Assembly: GCA_013399695.1 (NCBI GenBank)
Contig: VXAU01000753.1
Coordinates: 108,016 to 172,015, forward strand
Reading direction: 5' to 3'
DNA from: Formicarius rufipectus
Lineage: Eukaryota; Chordata; Aves; Passeriformes; Formicariidae
Length of the DNA stretch: 64,000 nucleotides
Program-made: the position numbers and the translations under genes
Notes under the pieces: model-generated
The model's database searches: none
The model's input: the letters and a program-made list of their open reading frames with translations, nothing else
Told to the model about the DNA's origin: nothing
Shown here: one piece after another, positions 10,691 to 23,196 of the stretch
Layout: each line of letters opens with the position of its first letter
How positions within the stretch are numbered: the stretch's first letter is position 1

Positions 10691-11396
10691 AAAAATGCAT
10701 TAAGATGAATCACATGCTTGCATATCTTTCTATGTTAATTCTTTTCTGTTGCAGGAATCCAGAAGATTTAGTACAAAGAGTTTCTCCATTTTTATAGATA
10801 CTGAAAAGAAAGGACTGCAAAGACAGAAGACTGAGAATAAACATCAAATTCATGGCTCTCCAGTCTGTGCTTCCAAAGATAAATCATTTCAGTGGAAAAA
10901 CACAAGACCCCTTCTCCTGGCTTATGCCACCACCCACTCTGGAACTCGAATCACATATTCCTCTGGACTGACTGCCACTCTCACTAAACATGATGCAGTT
11001 TCTCCCTTTGTAGATTACTGGATCTCACTAAGAGTTTTTCTTTCCACTGATTCTCAAAAAATCAGTCTTTCAAGCCTCAGGCAGATAATTTCCTGTTTTT
11101 CTAGCCTGGCGTAAAAAATGTATTGGTTGATAACATCAAGCCTCAGAACTGACACGTGTGAAATAAATATATATATATAGTTTATGCATACAATCCTTAC
11201 TGTTGTGGGGTCTGAAAACAACATCAATAGCCCACAATAGACTTTACAAGAAAGATTTGCTTGTAAAGCTCTCAGGCTATTAAATATGAAAGTCACAGAG
11301 ATAAAAAGCTTGTGTAAGAAAAAAGGACAAATTTTTAAGTTTATGAACTAAAAATTGTTTCAATGGAGAGAAAAATATGACAATAGGGCTAATATT

Positions 11397-11502
11397 GATA
11401 ATATATTTTCTAATAATAGCAACAAGATATTATCAATGTTAATAAAACTATTGTCAATTATTAAAATAATAATTTATTATTTTATAATAATATAATAGAT
11501 TT
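11397..11502. repeat. AT-only low-complexity island
   Basis: Roughly 100 bp of AATAAT/TTATTA-type sequence with many short self-complementary segments and very few G or C. Simple AT-rich DNA, not assigned to a family. Confidence 0.7.
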
Positions 11503-13419
11503 TCTAAGAAAAAAAAGATGAAAGAAAAAAAGCACTGAGAAGAAAATATGTATCAGGAAAAGTGTGAGATAAAAAGGAGGTGAATACAGAAAATGCACTA
11601 TACCATCTGGATAATGTTTGACATCACCAAAAACCAACAAGAATCTGAAGGAATACATGTTCTCAGTTATAATAATACATAATATAGATAGCTAGTATAA
11701 TGAACAATTCTGTAGTTGAGTTTGGATTCCAATTTCTTGGCTATTCCCCACTTTTTCTGGTACTTGTAACATTCTATTTCCTTTAGGCAGCATCACATCC
11801 TTTCTCTCTGACTAATACATTAAGAAAGTTCCTCTCACTGATTTCTGCTGAAAGTATTTCACACAAGTGCAAGACCTTTTCAGAAATCACTGAACTGAAG
11901 AGGTCACACTAAATGAGAAGAAATTTTCTCCAATTCCACAAATATTTTCAGTGTATAAGCCTTAGTATTTTCAGTTCTTCTGGCCTATAGAATAGTTATA
12001 TATAAACTATAGCCATTTATCAGAGAGTTTGGGTTTACTAACTACCACAGTTGTTTCTCAGTATTGTGTACCTGACATATCCATGTTAAAATAGTAGTTT
12101 TTCTGGCTGCATCACTGAAGGGAGGATGCACTGTGGCATCCTGAGGTGTCCAATGGCCTAGACACACAAAAGGCTGGATGGAGGTTGATGTTAGAGTATT
12201 CTGTGTTTATGAAAATTGTTAAAACTTCATTCCTGTGTCTTGGAATAGGGAATCACAAGGAGTTTTGCATATATTATATAAATTGTTCTAGCCACTAGAC
12301 TGAGAAGCTGTATGACTAATTTAATCTTGAAATCCTACTAAGGTGAATATTAAATCAGATCTCATCAGTTCACCAATTAGGTACAAGAGTAGTAAATTAG
12401 AAGTATTTTAATTGACCTATCCTTTTGGGAATTGGTGGTGTGTGGTTTTTATGAACTTTCTCACTATGAGCAGACAGCATACGCAAGTGATGTATTCTGA
12501 GTGCCTTCCCAGGATTAAAAAGAAATAGTAAGTCTGGGTGAGATTTTGTAGTTGATCAAAATCTCACTCAAAGACAGAATGACACCATTGGTGAGCAGAA
12601 ATTTCAAATTAGATGCTCATAGCACACTGCTGAAGTGCTTTGATATCTTCTGAATGTAGAGACCAAGATGAATATTGCTCTTTGAACATTTTAATGCATA
12701 TTAACATGTGTCTTCAGTGACAAATTTGGACACCATCATCCCCCCTCCTCTTTTATAATATATGCAGAGGTGTCAAAGAATATATGAATATGTAAATGTA
12801 TTGATAAAAGAGCACTAAATGTGCTGGGTATCTGTATTGCTAAAACCAATGTAAAGCTTAAGGGTTTATTCAGCTGACAGCAAACTTTTATATATCAGTA
12901 CTTAGGCAGAACAACACTAGTTGTCTGAATAAGCATAAAAGGGATTTATAAGATTTTGTCATAAGTTTTGCTCATAATCAATGTTTGCTGTTATTTTAAT
13001 TATGGTATGTGAAACCAAAAAATGTAGGAATACCCAAATGCAATTAAATGAGAAACAGTTTGCTTTCAAGAAAAATAAGGACATGGGCAATGAATACTTA
13101 ACCAGGGAATATACTTTCATCAAAATACAAAGTGTAATTTAAAAGGAAGATTAAACCCTCAGATATCATCTGGCAGTGGAACATCTGAATGGAAACATAA
13201 CATATTTAACAAGAAATTAAATAAAATTTTCAATAGAAGTTCAACTAAGTTACAATATTGTAATGCATGGGATATGTGCATCTGATACACATGCATTTAA
13301 AGTTATTAGACCAATTTTCATTAGCAGACACTATATCAGAATGCTTTGGAGTGCTAGAAAAGGCTTACTCTGATTCCTTTTCTGCATCTGTATATAATTT
13401 GATGTCAGAATTAGCATTC

Positions 13420-13434
13420 TTTTTTTTTTTTTTT
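13420..13434. repeat. T15 homopolymer
   Basis: Uninterrupted run of 15 T. Confidence 0.9.
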
Positions 13435-15162
13435 AACCTCTTCACTTTCACAATATGCTTTCACCCAGGTTTGTTTGATCACCACACTAGAGTGAAACGT
13501 ATATTTTGTTTACCAAGCAGAATGTCAGCAATGCTAAAATAACTCAAGAATGCTGTTGTATACGAGATTGATGGGTGCACAACGAAAAGCTGTTGGAGAG
13601 TCAATTTGCCCTGGTTAGTGGTGTGGGAGGGGAACTGGCTCTCTTAGCTCAGTGCCAGTGCAAGCATAACAAAACTGTGCTGGCAGTGCTCTCATGTCTG
13701 GCTCTAGTACATGGTTTCCTCCAGGAGACTGTTGAGGAGATATTTAGCACATTTTTTTAATATTCTTTTCAAAAACAAACAAAAAATATTTCTGAAGACT
13801 AATACGTCATTTTGTACAGAAACAGAGGTGCAGTAATCACTAAATAAACACTGAAGTCAGTGCAGTGCAACTCTGCTGACTTTTTGGAACAACCAATGTC
13901 AGCATATCAATACAAGATGAAAATAAGGGACAAGACTAGGATTAGCCATTGATTGGAAGGTCTTAACCTCTCTTTACACAGTATGTATGAAAATCTTAAG
14001 CTTTGTGACAGTAGTCACTAATTTTAAGGGAACAGTTTACGGCTGTAAACTAGCGAAGCTGCAAAATTCAGTAACACTCCACTGAGCCTGGTTTAGTGCA
14101 CAGTGTAAAATTTGTGCTTACTCCACAAAGCTATTTATGCTTCCTTCACATTAAATACCTAAGGACCCATACAAATATTGCTTTAAATCTGTGGGACACT
14201 CCTACATATAAAAATACATTTGTTCACCTGGTAAATTTGGATTTAAAGCCAAAGGTCCATAAAATTAAATTGGATTAAAACTGAATTCTCTTTTAAGACA
14301 ATGACACCACTTGTCCAAAGCCTTGGACTCTATTTTTCATCATGATGAATTGCAAGAGAATTAAGGCACAATCTTCTGACTGTGTTTTCTACAAACAGGT
14401 TTTCATAATAGGCAATCCCCTCTTAGCTTTGTCTCTTTACACTATGGTAAGAAAATCATCCAGTTTCTCTTCCTTAAAAAAATAATCTAAGAAACACGAA
14501 AGCACAAAGATTAACTAATAGAAAATCTCTGCCTTTTTTGTGAAGTTCACCCATTTTTTTCCCTCAAGTTACCTCTGAATCTCCTTCTTCTGAACATACT
14601 GTGTTATGCCATTAGGTCTACAGATGGCCTTGGCATGTTAGGTATGTACAGTATCATGCATATTTATGGGACTCAGCCACAATAAACGGATGGTTTGTGC
14701 ACCTGCAATGCCATTTTGTGTGCCACAATTCACAAAAGTCTGGAAAGAGGAAGAAGTTAAACTACAGTTAGAACTGTAGTAGCCAACAGCTACACTTTTC
14801 TTTCAGGAAAGCAAACAAAAATTTTCACTTTCACCTGGAAGCAAAATGTGAGTGATATTTGGCCTAAGACATGCAGTTTAGCTGATACACAGTCACATCT
14901 TTTCCCATTGTTTCTACTGCCATTGAATTCAATTTCAAATTCTCAGATCTGTAAATAAAGTGCAGTAGAAAATTTCTGCAATATAAGCTTGTTATAAGGA
15001 TATATTACAAGCTCAAAACAAATGCTTCAGGCATCCGATTATATGATCCATAGTAGCTAGGTTTTAATAAGATCAAGCCTTTAGTCACTTAGCAAGCCAG
15101 CTTCAAATACACAAAACTGATTAATGGATAAAGTTCAGGTCACATTTTTCAAAGCATATTTT

Positions 15163-15207
15163 GCCTTTTTTTGTTTGGTTGGTTTTGTTCGGTTTTTGTT
15201 TTGTTTA
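15163..15207. repeat. G/T-rich low-complexity tract
   Basis: TTTTG/TTGG units, the strand complement of the A/C-rich tracts elsewhere in the window. One of the few in this orientation. Confidence 0.8.
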
Positions 15208-15953
15208 ACAGAAAGTTAATCAATAAAAGGCTCTGGATCATTCTGCATTATTTCTCCTTTCATCAGGTGACTGTCTCAAATAAAGACAGTAGAGGACTGA
15301 ATCCCAAAATTGCCCTCCCATCCAGAGTAATTATGCTGAAGTAAGCAATTGCTTTACCAGTATAAGGTTATATACTGATTTATCTATGGAACAGCCAATC
15401 TCTACACAATGCACAGAAAGAACCAAGCTAACTTAGAAGGGTCTCTGAACAATGCTCTGCAAGCCTTAGAGGCTACATATTTCTCTCCACTCCTAAGAAC
15501 TTTGGTTTGACAGGTATTTGGATAATCACCTGTAACAAAAATTAAAAAACTAACCAAAACCAAAAGGCAATAAGAAACAGCCCATCAAATTATTCTGAGG
15601 GAATAATTTAGCTGGTTCATGAATATATTATACAGCTACAAACCCATTGTTTTTAATAAGCAATATTCCAGTCTATTCAATAAGGTCAAATGCAAGAAAC
15701 AGTATTATACATGTGACACCTCAACTTATAAATGTTTGCAGGACATGTAATATGGAGCACTTTGCCAAAGCTGTGTCTTATTTTAAATATTTATGTCACC
15801 AACAAAATGCTCAATGATAGGGCTTCATGCTATTCTGTCCCAGAAGTAACTTAGGAATGTTAAAACATATTTATTTGTAGCAATTTAAGAACGTATTGCA
15901 ATAGTCTGTTTCCTTACACTGGCATAGCCTGTGCATTAAAATGAGACCCACTG

Positions 15954-15969
15954 AAAAAAAAAAAAAAAA
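15954..15969. repeat. A16 homopolymer
   Basis: Uninterrupted run of 16 A. Confidence 0.9.
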
Positions 15970-16455
15970 TCATATCAAGGACATGAGTTCTCATGTACTT
16001 TTAAAAGTAGGAATTACATCAGTTTTGAGTTCTTCAATTCACTGTTAGTGAAGACAAGCAACTGCTTGGTTAAGTAATTCTTCGGGTTATTTTGCCAGCA
16101 TATGAGATGCCTGGCCATGCTTATAGTAGAAAGCAATCCAGTTTGGAAGATTTAAAAATACATGGAACATCAGAAACAATAAAAAGGTCCTGTATATTCG
16201 GTTTTCAGAAACACATCCTTTGCATGAACATGTTGAGCCCCCACTTACAAAGCCTACTTTTTACTTCAAGTAATTCATTCTTTGAAAAAAAGAAAATCAA
16301 AGAATATTAAAAAGTAATGAGCTACATCATATACAGTTACACAGTTACACAACACACACTCTAAGGATTAGCGAACTTCTGTTTGCCTACTAACATAAAC
16401 ATTAAGCCAGGATGAAAAACATTGCTGCAGTTTACAGGGTCTCTTGGTGTCATGA

Positions 16456-17170
16456 CACAGAATCACAGAATATGCTGAGTTAGAAGGGACCCACAAGGAT
16501 CATCAAGCCCAGCTCCTGACCCTGCACAGGACCATCCTCAAGAGTCCCACCATGTGCCTTAGTGCTTTGGCTGCTGCTTTGGCAAGCAACATCTCTAAAT
16601 TCTTCCTGCGTCACTTGACCTTGCTTCCACTGGGCATAAACCTTCCTTTTATCCCTTATTTCCTAGAGAAAATTCCTGCTCAGCCAAACTGGCCTTCTAC
16701 CTTTCCTACCTGACTTCCAATATCTGGGAATTGCTGCTCCTGTGCACTTAGGGGGTGATGTTTGAAAAGTGACCAGCAGTGACGGACACCAGCACCTCAA
16801 AAACATGTTCCCAGGGGATCTTCCTTACTAGTTCCCTGAGTAGCTTAAAGTCTGCACTCCTCATGTCCAGAGATGGGGTTTTACTGGCACTTTTCCTCCT
16901 GTCAACAGAGACTGATGACTCCGTGGTCGCTGTGGCCATGGCGGCCACTAATCTTCATTTTAGTCATGAGATCAACACTGTTGACAAGCAGCAGATCAAG
17001 GAGAGCATCTTTCCAAGTCAGCTCCCCCAGGACCTGTTCCATAAAGTTGTCATCCAGGTTTTTTTTAGGAATCTTCTGGCCTGAGTTGTATCAGCTGTGT
17101 GATGTTCCCAGTTAATTTCTGGCAAGTTGAAGTCCCCCATAAGGATAATGTCACCCAACTAACTTCTAGG
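16456..17170 (-). mobile_element. CR1 LINE with ORF2 endonuclease-to-pre-RT segment, RT deleted
   Basis: Minus-strand CR1. Reading leftward from about 17170, the translation gives the end of the endonuclease domain (DFNLPEINW), then LTWKDALLDLLLVNSVDLMT, GRHGHSDHGV, SADFKLLRELVRKIPWEHVFE, and RKGRRPVWLSRNFL followed by an in-frame stop and VYAQWKQGQVTQEEFRDV. This is the linker before the reverse transcriptase. At about 16570 it jumps straight to the CR1 3' terminus (GGGTCCCTTCTAACTCAGCA... on the minus strand), so the whole reverse transcriptase is missing. Frame changes and a stop show it is dead. The 66-codon frame at 16748-16948 starting MAAMATATTESS is an out-of-frame shadow that becomes in-frame only in its second half. 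Confidence 0.95.
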
Positions 17171-18779
17171 ACTAAGATAGCACTGTGTTTTTAACAATAG
17201 CTTAATGTAACTCTAGGTTTTATTTTTGTTGTCTTTTTAGCGTTAACTTATTCTGAATTTATGGATCTCAAGTACCACCAAAGCTGCACAGATACTGTAA
17301 GATTTTATATACTGTTCTCATGTAAAATCCTGTGTCTCTGGATAACGTGATTGATAATATAATAATACAGATTATTGCTTGACTAGGCAACATAATCCTT
17401 CATTTTTCAAATCTGGATTTTACGTGAATTTGTTGGTGCCATCCCCTCCAAGACAAAAAAAAACCCTCAGTACACTTCTCAAGGTTTTCCCATGTTAACA
17501 AGTAAAAGCTACTCCTACACAATCTTAGTCTTGCAGCAAATATTGTTGCATCTCTATAAAATATAGTCAACACATAATGAAGAAAGCAAGAGGAAAGGAA
17601 CTTTAAAAAGTGGACATTATATATCTACTCAGCAAACAGCAGACACTTTTTCCATATTCAATTTATTAACATAATTTCCTTCTTTCTTTTCCTCTGTTCC
17701 CATAATGTTTTCACTGTTCACTCTTCCACATACGGTGCCTTTCTGTAGACCCTTTTCATGTCGGTTTCTCTAATTTTTTATCAATCTCTTTTTGCCTTCT
17801 ATCCCAATATGCCCACTGACACTCTCTTTTATTCCAAATTATCTTAACCAACAGATACACAGACCTGGGGAGAAAAGTTACCAGTGCTATTAGAAGGATA
17901 AATTAAGATGACAGGTTTCACTCTTTAAGATCAACTACTCATTCAAAAGCTACCTCTTTCCAAGCAGATAAAGAAGGTAAGTGCTGACATTCATAGAAGA
18001 ACAATGGAATTTGCTCAGCAATTACCTAATTTAAACTACTGAATTACTAGGAAGAAGGACAGCAAATGGTAGACCCTCAAAATATTTAAAAAATCTTAGA
18101 GCCTAAGAAATCATCTGGTTGTTTGAAAAGTTGTAAGAAGGGGTTTATACTCTATAAACATATGTAAAATTTCTACCTGCTGATACCAGACTCCAAACAT
18201 CTCCAAATTACAAGAGGAAAGTGTGGGCAATGTTACTATTACTACATGAAATGGCCTTGTGAAAGCCATATCAATTCATCTACAGAAGAAATTAAGATTA
18301 GTTATTGTCAGAAGGATGAGAACCTAGAACATGTTTAGCTAGCACACTTCCAGGCTGGTGCACCAGCTCTCGGCCTACACACGGAATACAATTTATGTCC
18401 ATCACAGTGGAAGAACTTCTCTTTCCCCATAAGGTTGTGTTCCAAAGGTAACAACAGTGTTAAAAATACTTAGAATCAAAAGGGAAAAAGTTTTATCCCT
18501 TTTGTCCCAAAGTATCTGGTACACAAAGCTCATGTGAAAATGTCCTTGGGCCACTTTCAGTATGCAATTTGGAACTCTTCTTTAGGTGAACACTAAATCT
18601 TTTCCCATGTGTTAGGACAATTCAGATATTTCTCAAAAATAAGAATAAAACTGGATCTTCCACAGGTTCAGTTTCCCACCAAGTTCCCAGGAACGGCACT
18701 TGAAATCTGACAGTGAAACATCCCCAAAAGCTGCTCCTTTATCATTTTTCTTTAGAAAAACAATTAATTAAAAGAGAGA
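17171..18779. other. Non-coding stretch
   Basis: AT-rich unique-looking sequence. No exon, RNA gene or repeat family recognised. Confidence 0.5.
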
Positions 18780-18928
18780 AGTTGTTGACACCCCATTCCT
18801 GAAAGTGTTCAAGACCAGGTTGGATGGGGCACTGAGCAACCTCATCTAGTGGAAGGTGTCCCTCCGCCAGAAAGGGAACTAGATGTCTAAGGTCTCTTCC
18901 AACCTAAGCCATTTTGTGATTCTATGAA
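18780..18928 (+). mobile_element. CR1 LINE 3' end
   Basis: Plus-strand CR1 tail of about 150 bp: TGACACCCCATTCCTGAAAG, TTCAAGACCAGGTTGGATGG, AGTGGAAGGTGTCCCTC, then CTCTTCCAACCTAAGCCATT and the terminal TGTGATTCTATGA. Severely 5'-truncated. Confidence 0.95.
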
Positions 18929-19662
18929 AAAATTATCTTTCTGAATATGTTTTTGTACCTCTTCTGTCCTACTTCACCCATTTCTACTTTCTCCTCCACT
19001 TAATTCAGAAACTATTTAGGAAAGGGTCTGTCTTTTCATTCTGTCCTTACACACTAGTTCCCAGTTTTCACAACAGATATAAAGAAAGCAGAGGAAAAAA
19101 AATATGAAAGAAGTTGATTTTATATACTTTGTTAGGACTGATTAATGAAAAGTTCCTTATCTGGTCAAAAAAAAAAAAGTTTTTTAATATTTTCATTTTT
19201 TTTAGAAGTTTGGCTTAGATTTTGATATTTCAGAAAAGTTTGCATTTACTTGAATTCTAAATATAGGTTATAGCAGAAAAGATAGTTCAGTCAAGTTTAC
19301 TTCAATTCTTGTATTTCATTGTATACATATTTGAAAGTGGCACCATCAATGACATCAGTACGACATAAAAAGTTTGTAGTGTGATTATGCCAACAGGGAT
19401 TTGTCAAGATCAAGGGAAGAGAAGGAAAAGCCAAAGAGAAAAGTCCAAATAATTCAAAGTTACCAGAAAAAGTAGCTTGCCTGGCACTGTAGGAGTGAAA
19501 ATGAAAGAGAGGAAAGGAAAAACTGAACTGAACATTAAGAGTGACAGAGGTGTGTCTAGGAAACAGAGGGGGAGATTTTAAAATTTGAAGCCTATGATAT
19601 TCAGTTCTTACTGTATAATTAACCTCTTCAGAATCAATCCCTAATAAATTTCAATTAAAGTC
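18929..19662. other. Non-coding stretch
   Basis: AT-rich sequence with short A and T runs near 19167-19202. Nothing recognised. Confidence 0.5.
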
Positions 19663-19760
19663 ACAGAATCATAGAGTTATAGAATTACAACTGGAGTTGG
19701 AAGTGACCTGGAAGTGTGTCCTATAGTCCAACTTATTCTCAAAGTTAAAGCAGGTGTCTC
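19663..19760 (-). mobile_element. CR1 LINE 3' end, diverged
   Basis: The plus strand begins CACAGAATCATAGAGTTATA, then GGAGTTGGAAGTGACCTGGA and ATAGTCCAACTTATTCTCAA. This is a reverse-complement CR1 3' terminus with substitutions and a short insertion. Confidence 0.82.
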
Positions 19761-20912
19761 AGGGCCTATATTATTTTAGAAATAATTTCAAACCCTTATT
19801 ATTTTAGAAACATTCAAAAGGAACTTTGAGAATTTTGTGTCCAGAAGTTCTGTGGGATTTAAGATGAATGCCAATTTAAGCTAAGACAAGCACAATTCTT
19901 TTGACAGAACTAAGCAAAATACAAGAATCTGGTTATTGGAAATTTAATGTGATGAGCTAAACTGCATATTTTTAAAGGGACAGAGCCTTTTAGAGGTCAC
20001 CAGAAGGAGCAGAAATCCTTTGATTACAGGACAGATTTTAAAAGTGAGCTGTATTTCACTTGCAACTTTGAGGTTATAAGTATGGAACTGAAAAGTGTGA
20101 TCTGTCAAAAAATAACTTCAGTTTTCAAATTCCTATGGCCAAAGTGAGATATAACTGCTCTTATATAAATAGAATACATTATGTGTGTGTGTGTGTGTGT
20201 GTAAAGATCTAAGCCAAGTCGTTCAGTGAGAATTAAAACCTTCAGCAGCACGGAAGGCTTATGTAGTAAAGCATCTATGAATATTCTGTCTCTCAAAAAT
20301 ATACTGTGACTTGTAGAAAACCAAATCATAGCAAAAGCATAATTTTCTAGGTTCTCTGGGTTTTCTCTGTTTGAATTAGACATTTGAGCAACTTTTTAAT
20401 TTTTATTTAGTAGAGCTGGAATAAAGCATGTTTTTGGCTTACATCAGGATGCTGAATGTGGAAAGGCCTCTAAGTTGTCTGTGCTTTATGGGATTGAAAG
20501 TCTTGATGTTTGAAATTTCTAAAGTGTTTTGATGTGGATTAATCTAAACTCTGCTACTCATCATTTGTAATTTAATCAGCAGCAATGTTTTTTGTAAGCA
20601 ACAGAAGAAGTGCTGCCTTTTTGTTATTGATGATTGAGTGCAGAAGAGGTAGGAAAACCTCTCCCATGGTAAGAGATGAAGCCAGGTGAGTTAATCAGTT
20701 TATTCTTAATTTTAACCTGTTTCTTTGTGTTCTTCAAAATTCCTACTTATCTACTAATTCCTGTATTTCTTTCCAGTACTTTACTGAAGTGAACACCTGA
20801 ATAAAATATATATTTTTAACTAGATACCAACATTGAGACAAAATTTTAGTCAAACACTTTCTTCTTAGAGATATAGGCAGTCAATGTTACAAGTTCTACA
20901 TTTCTATTGCAC
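19761..20912. other. Non-coding stretch with a GT microsatellite
   Basis: No gene recognised. Contains the dinucleotide repeat at 20182-20202. The 92-codon minus-strand frame at 20105-20383 runs through that microsatellite and has no family motif. Confidence 0.5.
20182..20202. repeat. (TG)10 microsatellite
   Basis: Uninterrupted TG dinucleotide repeat, likely length-polymorphic. Confidence 0.95.
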
Positions 20913-21124
20913 AAAAAAAAAAAAAAAAAAAAAAAAAAAACAAACAAACAACCCNNNNNNNNNNNNNNNNNNNNAAAACAAACAACCAACCCCCCCAAAA
21001 AAACCCAAACCAAACCAAAACCAAAAAAAAACCAAAAAAAAAACCCCCACAACCAAACCCAACAACAAAAAAAGCCAAAAACAAACAAACAAACAAACAA
21101 ACAAAATACAAACAAAAAAACCCC
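20913..21124. repeat. A-run plus A/C-rich repeat containing an assembly gap
   Basis: About 28 A residues followed by CAAACAAACAACCC, then 20 Ns (20955-20974), then CAAAC, CCCAAACCAAACC and (AAAC)n-type sequence. The gap is almost certainly a low-complexity assembly failure of uncertain real size. Frames across it (Phe/Gly/Val/Cys on minus, Lys/Asn/Pro on plus) are artefacts. Confidence 0.93.
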
Positions 21125-22067
21125 ACTATTCTATACAAGTTTCCTTGAAACACAGCTGTACTCTAAAGATACCATTTTATCATGATCACTTCTGCCCTGG
21201 GAAATACTTTTCCAAATAACATTAAAAAAAACCCCTCACTTGTAGCTATAAACCTCCTATAAACTGTTCCTATAAACCATCAAAAGGCTCTAAATTAGCT
21301 ACAGAAAGAGCATGTATAACATTATAACATGTATAACAACTATATAACATTAAATACACTGTTTATATAGCTCATATTTCTCAATTTCCTTGTGCTTTTT
21401 TGAATTGGTGATTCACAGTAAGAAACAAAGAGAAAAATAATTTCAGTCCCTTAGCTGGAGAATGCATACAGGAAAAAATTAAGTAGGACAGTTGACTGAG
21501 GCAGCAGGCATCAATCTAAAGGCACATAGCAGGACATTTTAAGACACAACACGCTTCTGTTTTCAGAAAGATTATACCATTGCCAAAGTTCTTTTATTTT
21601 AAGCTGCGAGTTGAATTATGACTAATTTCTGAATTTACGCTCAGAGATAAAAGAATTACATCATCATTCCCAGTGGTCAGGGAAAACCCAACTTTCTAAC
21701 TTTAATAAAAAATAGGATTTTAATGTATTTAATCAGGAAGATGTCTCCAGAAGCAGTAAAAGTTCTTATGTTTCTTAAGGAAAATTACCCTTGGCTGAAA
21801 AATTACAAAAATACCTGAAAAGGCTGTGAATTCATTTTATGACTTCAGGTTCCTGAAGTTTTCAGAAACTGAGTTCCTCAACTCCTTACTGCTGTGTAAT
21901 GATGACTTCACAAAATTATTTGAAGACTGTCTAACAACTTGCAAGATTACAACGATTGCTGATTTTTGAGCCTTTGGGCTCAGAAGTGCTGGGTCAGTCT
22001 TTCAGGGCTGGAAAGCACTCATAGTTCTCCTGATTGCCAGCTGCTTATTCAACCTAAGTTTACTGTA
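21125..22067. other. Non-coding stretch
   Basis: AT-rich sequence. Nothing recognised. Confidence 0.5.
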
Positions 22068-22401
22068 GAATCATAGAATCTTAGCATCATTAATGTTGGA
22101 AAAGACCTCCAAGATCATCAAGTCCAAACCTCAGTCGAATACCACCATGCCCACTAAACCATATTGCAAAGTACCATATCAACTCATTTCTTGAACACTT
22201 CCAGGGATGGTGACACCTCACTTTCCTGGACAACCTGTTCTAATGTTTAACCACTCTTTCAGTAAAGAAATTCTTCCGAATATGCACCTGAACTTCCCCT
22301 GGAACAGCTTGAGGCCATTTACCCTTGTCCTGTCACTAATTGTGTGGGAGAAGAGGCCAACCCCCACCTCAGCACAAGCTCCTTTCAGGTAGTTGTAGAC
22401 A
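22068..22401 (-). mobile_element. CR1 LINE 3' fragment, well preserved 3' end
   Basis: Minus-strand CR1. The plus strand opens AGAATCATAGAATCTTAGCA, then GGAAAAGACCTCCAAGATCA, a clear CR1 3' terminus. The minus-strand translation at the right gives the ORF2 C-terminus: AVYNYLKGACAEVGVGLFS, SDRTRVNGLKLFQGKFR. The sequence differs from the other copies, so it is likely a different CR1 subfamily. Confidence 0.96.
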
Positions 22402-22744
22402 GCAACTATATATAACCAAACAATCAAGAAATCCCAAATGTTTCAAATAGGCAAGCTGTAATGGAGGTAGGTGGTCTTCAGGACAATCCAGACAAAATTA
22501 ATATTGAAAACAAAGTAATAAAAATAAATACTCTGTCTGCTATGAAGGGAAAAAATACCCCACCAGCCAAACAACAACAAAACCTCTCAATGAAGTGCAG
22601 AACAGTCTGATACTGACTATATGAATATGTTTATGAAAAAAAGGAAATGCAGGAATTACAGCAGGATATGCTATTACTAGATCTAGCAACTCTTAAGTTT
22701 TACTGTCTAGAGATAAATAAATTTTCTCTCCTTTAAAAAGGTCT
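22402..22744. other. Short spacer before the retroviral LTR
   Basis: AT-rich unique-looking sequence between the CR1 and the LTR. It would contain the left target-site duplication of the provirus, but no right copy is available for comparison. Confidence 0.5.
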
Positions 22745-23111
22745 TGTGGGAATGGATTAAGAATGTAACTGATAACACCTGGAAATGATGCAGAATGTAA
22801 CTGATAAGACCTTGAACTGATGCTTTAATATTGTGTAAAATGTATGTTTACCTTTGCCATGTATTTCCCCCTCTGGAATCCATGCCTTCCCCTTCCCAGA
22901 ATCCCTTTGTACCACTTCCTAGATACCATGTGCCCTTCCCAGAGAGCCCCTTCGGCATTCCAAGACCACCCCCCAGGGAACCGAGGGGCGTGACCCACCT
23001 TTCTCCCTGAAACCTTTCCCCGCCTATATGTTAATCCCCTAATCCCTGTTGGCCCAAAGCCACACAATACCTTGTCCCCCCATTGGAGAACCTGAACCCC
23101 CTCCAAGGGAC

Positions 23112-23119
23112 TATAAAAA
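23112..23119 (+). promoter_or_regulatory. LTR TATA box
   Basis: TATAAAAA in a GC-rich context near the middle-right of the LTR. Transcription would be expected to start about 25-30 bp downstream, near 23140. Confidence 0.8.
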
Positions 23120-23133
23120 GTCCCCACTTCCTG

Positions 23134-23139
23134 AATAAA
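23134..23139 (+). terminator. LTR polyadenylation signal AATAAA
   Basis: AATAAA only 22 bp after the start of the TATA box. It therefore lies at or just before the predicted cap site, implying a very short R region, a layout known from some alpha- and betaretroviruses. Confidence 0.75.
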
Positions 23140-23140
23140 G

Positions 23141-23153
23141 CTCTCTGTCTCTC

Positions 23154-23191
<38 letters not shown>

Positions 23192-23196
23192 TCTCC
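23141..23196. repeat. (CT)n microsatellite inside the LTR
   Basis: CT/TCTC repeat with a pure core of about 29 bp at 23159-23187 and imperfect flanks. It sits exactly where R and early U5 are expected. Antisense frames over it yield Arg-Glu repeats and are not genes. Confidence 0.93.

Larger units (their letters stand above)
10691..16455. other. 5.8 kb without recognised gene or transposon
   Basis: AT-rich sequence. It holds an AT-only island at about 11397-11502, a T15 run at 13420-13434, a G/T-rich tract at 15163-15207, an A16 run at 15954-15969 and a direct CAGTTACAC duplication near 16335. The 121-codon plus-strand frame at 10749-11114 has no recognisable domain. Confidence 0.5.

Noticed and set aside
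16748..16948. Small protein beginning MAAMATATTESS
   Set aside because: The second half is CR1 ORF2 linker sequence and the first half is an out-of-frame reading of the same element.
20846..21219. Several long open frames on both strands
   Set aside because: They translate an A/C simple repeat with an N gap. Absence of stops is due to composition.
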